Source: an uncultured Lachnospiraceae bacterium (lineage in GTDB: Bacteria > Bacillota > Clostridia > Lachnospirales > Lachnospiraceae). From it: a DNA stretch of 16,323 nucleotides. A model generated the notes under the pieces. That model did not search any database and was not told the origin of the DNA. It saw only the letters and a program-made list of their open reading frames with translations. This document shows positions 14,437-16,323 of the stretch, piece by piece. The position numbers and the translations under genes were made by a program. Where the stretch lies: contig CAJURU010000047.1 of the NCBI GenBank assembly GCA_910588845.1, positions 1 to 16,323 of the forward strand, written 5' to 3'. Position 1 is the first letter of the stretch. Each line of letters begins with the position of its first letter.

Positions 14437-14498
14437 TTATTTGATTCTCCCTGAAAGTCTATTTATATCAAAGTGGCTTTTTCCACCCATATTTTGTT

Positions 14499-14527
14499 AG
14501 TATAACATAAAACCATTCGTTCGAGAA
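14499..14527 (-). promoter_or_regulatory. Promoter of the aldolase-like gene, extended -10
   Basis: On the minus strand TATACT (14499-14504) is preceded by TGT, an extended -10. The -35 position at 17-base spacing (14522-14527) holds TTCTCG, a weak match. The -35 lies within a dyad, which points to regulation. Confidence 0.6.
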
Positions 14528-14531
14528 CGAA
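14516..14531. promoter_or_regulatory. Dyad centred on the -35 box, candidate operator
   Basis: TTCGTTC (14516-14522) and GAACGAA (14525-14531) are perfect inverted arms with a 2-base centre. The site covers the -35 of the leftward promoter and lies about 100 bases upstream of the rightward one. A dimeric regulator could bind here. I cannot name it. Confidence 0.5.
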
Positions 14532-14623
14532 AATTTTAATAAAAAGTCCATGGCTGATAACGGTTTAACCTTAAAATTTTTAATCACATTTTCCATAGAA
14601 AAAAATTTGATAAAGGTGGAAAG

Positions 14624-14652
14624 TTGTACTGTTCTGCAATTCATGATAAAAT
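14624..14652 (+). promoter_or_regulatory. Promoter of the YceG-protease gene
   Basis: TTGTAC (14624-14629) and TAAAAT (14647-14652) are 17 bases apart, 33 bases upstream of the GTG start. Confidence 0.65.
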
Positions 14653-14684
14653 TATAAAATGATACAAAGGATGGTGCATTTACA

Positions 14685-16193
14685 GTGGAGAAAACAGTAA
14701 CTTACAGACATAATGTTATGCAGATTAATTCCATAGATACATTTCTGGGCATTAAAGGCGGCTATAATCATGCGTACAGGGACGTATATTTTGTAAGGGC
14801 TCTGGGCGAAAACCAGGGGCTTGCCGACACAGTTTGCCAGGCTGACAAAAGAATGGGTATAGAGATGTCAAAAAACAAGCTTTGGTACGTTAGGCTGCAA
14901 TCGCTTCCGCAGCTTTGCAAAGCGGAAGATGTCTCGTTTTATTCCGGGGCATATGATGTGTGGAAACAAGGTGGAAAGATAAACTTGAGGCATATGATGT
15001 CACCAGGAATTTTACAGAATGTGATATCTGCCGGGTTAGCGGAAGTTCTCGCCAAACACAGAACATATAAGCAATCGGTTTCGGATTCCATGCTCAAAAA
15101 TTTTGCAGCAAAAATACTCTTTTGGACGGATGAGGCGCTGGGAGAAGCGCTTGGAACCTGGAATGAGAGAAGCTGCATGAAAATAATAGCGGAGGATGTA
15201 ACGAAAGAGCAGGAGTACTTATTCTTCTATTTTATGACGCTTCTGGGATGCGACGTCCTCCTGTTGGAGAATCGGAAAGATGCTGAGATCCCACAAGGTT
15301 TAAAAAGTCTTTCCCAGCAACTTCTTCTTGGGCAGTTCGGTACGGGAAAATTGCCGGAATACAAGCCGTATACGCTGAAGACAGAGCGGGACGCAGCCAA
15401 GGATTCGCCTGCAAATACAGGGCAGGACGCCAAAGAGGGAAGAAGAAGCAACGTCAGGGTAACCATTCCTGAGCGGAACCGGCATAGAAATCAAGTTGAT
15501 ACTAACATTATACAGAGCGCTCCACAGAGAACAGTTGTGGACAGTCAACCACAGCAGACGCCGGCCGCAAGTACAGTCTCACAATTGAGGGCAGGGACAG
15601 TATCGGCAAAGCAGGAGAGCTCAGAAAAGACATTTGAGGAATTGGCACAGCTGGCGTCCTCCATCGTCATGATAGCCGTACATGACAGCCGGCAGGAAGT
15701 TATCGGTACAGGATCAGGCATTATGATTGGCCGGGCGGGGTTCATATTGACGAATGACCATGTTGTTTCGGGGGGAAGTTTTTTCTCCGTTAGAATGGAA
15801 GATGACGGGCAAATCTATACGACGGATGAAGTTATCAAATACAATTATAATCTTGATCTTGCAGTGATCCGTATTTCTAAACAGCTTAATCCGCTGCCAA
15901 TATACAGCGGAACCAGGAAACTTGTAAGAGGGCAGAAGGTGGTAGCAATCGGCAGTCCCCTGGGGTTGTTCAATTCAGTGAGCGACGGTATTATTTCCGG
16001 GTTCAGAGATATCAGGGATGTGAACATGATACAGTTTACGGCTCCCATTTCTCCGGGGAGTTCCGGAGGCGCGGTGCTTAATATGCAGGGAGAAGTGATT
16101 GGTATAAGTACGGCCGGTATAGACAATGGGCAGAATATAAACCTGGCTGTAAGCTATAAGGATATACGCACATTTGCACGGGGGTTTTATTAA
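14685..16193 (+). CDS. YceG-like domain fused to trypsin-like (HtrA-type) serine protease
   Basis: The 502-residue protein has three parts. Residues 1-220 resemble half of a YceG-type Ter-associated protein: ILFWTDEALGEALGTW (144-159) and EQEYLFFYFMTLLGCDVLLL (175-194) followed by a short loop and LKSLSQQLL. Residues 225-315 are a Gln/Pro/Arg-rich linker. Residues 317-500 are a trypsin-like protease with GTGSGIMI (341-348), His359 in LTNDHVV, Asp391 in NLDLAVI and Ser460 in SPGSSGGAV, a complete triad. No PDZ domain, signal peptide or membrane segment is seen, so it is likely cytoplasmic. GTG 14685 is the best start; the AAAGGATGGTG stretch is a moderate ribosome site, and an ATG at 14671 is out of frame. 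It may process or sense a Ter-pathway partner. The substrate is unknown. Confidence 0.8.
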   Translation: MEKTVTYRHNVMQINSIDTFLGIKGGYNHAYRDVYFVRALGENQGLADTVCQADKRMGIEMSKNKLWYVRLQSLPQLCKAEDVSFYSGAYDVWKQGGKINLRHMMSPGILQNVISAGLAEVLAKHRTYKQSVSDSMLKNFAAKILFWTDEALGEALGTWNERSCMKIIAEDVTKEQEYLFFYFMTLLGCDVLLLENRKDAEIPQGLKSLSQQLLLGQFGTGKLPEYKPYTLKTERDAAKDSPANTGQDAKEGRRSNVRVTIPERNRHRNQVDTNIIQSAPQRTVVDSQPQQTPAASTVSQLRAGTVSAKQESSEKTFEELAQLASSIVMIAVHDSRQEVIGTGSGIMIGRAGFILTNDHVVSGGSFFSVRMEDDGQIYTTDEVIKYNYNLDLAVIRISKQLNPLPIYSGTRKLVRGQKVVAIGSPLGLFNSVSDGIISGFRDIRDVNMIQFTAPISPGSSGGAVLNMQGEVIGISTAGIDNGQNINLAVSYKDIRTFARGFY

Positions 16194-16240
16194 TGTTGGA
16201 TGTGATTGGAAAAGTAGGAAAATGCTTTCTTGACAGGTAA
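16193..16240 (+). CDS. Possible 15-residue coupled peptide
   Basis: The ATG at 16193-16195 overlaps the protease stop as TAATG, with GGGGG 8 bases upstream, and the frame (MLDVIGKVGKCFLDR) ends at 16240. The setting allows coupled translation. The product is too short to judge, and the next promoter begins within its last codons. It could equally be the start of a gene decayed by frameshift. Confidence 0.2.
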   Translation: MLDVIGKVGKCFLDR

Positions 16241-16258
16241 ATCGAAAACATTTACAAT
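16230..16258 (+). promoter_or_regulatory. Near-consensus promoter for a gene beyond the right edge
   Basis: TTGACA (16230-16235) and TACAAT (16253-16258) have a 17-base spacer. The remaining 65 bases of the window show no start codon with a ribosome site. The next gene, probably another member of the Ter-type cluster, must lie outside. Confidence 0.65.
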
Positions 16259-16323
16259 TATTTTGTAGTATAACACCACTTTACAACTTTTCCATAAAAA
16301 AATGTCATACAGGACTTTCTGAT

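Noticed and set aside
14516..14531. LexA/SOS box reading of the dyad
   Set aside because: Gram-positive LexA sites have GAAC-N4-GTTC; here the order is GTTC-N2-GAAC, so orientation and spacing do not fit.
1..16323. CRISPR array, tRNA or rRNA genes, integrase or attachment site
   Set aside because: No regularly spaced repeats, cloverleaf-type sequences, rRNA-like segments or integrase frame were seen on either strand.

Overview
The window looks like accessory DNA from a low-to-mid GC Firmicute, most probably a gut Clostridium or Lachnospiraceae relative. This rests on strong AGGAGG-type ribosome sites, GTG and TTG starts, near-consensus sigma-A promoters with 17-base spacers, a decayed class B sortase, and AraC/ABC-2 and Ter-type gene sets typical of that group. 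No core housekeeping gene, rRNA, tRNA or CRISPR array is visible. The assignment comes from reading the sequence only.

Layout. (1) Bases 1-726, minus strand: a small helix-turn-helix protein overlaps the start of an AlbA_2 (Schlafen-type) regulator that runs off the left edge. Both follow a near-perfect promoter whose -10 lies inside an 8-bp dyad. (2) Bases 793-5914, plus strand: a sortase B remnant, then a resistance-type cluster of a UvrA-like double ABC ATPase lacking the UvrB-binding domain, an AraC regulator with a GyrI-like sensor domain, and an ABC-2 exporter pair joined by ATGA overlaps. A 22-base repeat sits at the same distance upstream of the -10 elements of both the uvrA-like gene and the araC gene, which suggests one shared operator. 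(3) Bases 5915-7858: an orphan promoter with an ~84-base terminated transcript, an IS4-type insertion sequence with imperfect 35-bp ends, and scraps of broken genes. (4) Bases 7859-10991, minus strand: a SAM methyltransferase overlapping a large PLD-like/SF2 helicase protein, a plausible nucleic-acid-directed or defence operon. (5) Bases 10996-16323: a PRTase-TRSP protein and a StiP/PELOTA protein (plus strand), a C-C bond lyase of the HpcH/HpaI aldolase type (minus strand, convergent), and, divergent from the lyase, a protein joining a YceG-like domain to a trypsin-like protease. A strong promoter near the right edge points to further genes outside the window.

How they may work together. Region 5 matches the biosynthetic part of the Ter (tellurium/stress) systems described by comparative genomics, where phosphoribosyltransferase-like, TRSP, PELOTA, aldolase-like and YceG proteins are proposed to make a nucleoside-like metabolite. 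No TerB, TerC, TerD, ATP-grasp or HAD gene is inside the window. The most unusual items are the YceG-protease fusion, the dyad centred on the lyase -35 box, the shared 22-base element of the resistance cluster, and the methyltransferase/PLD-helicase pair next to the Ter-type cluster.
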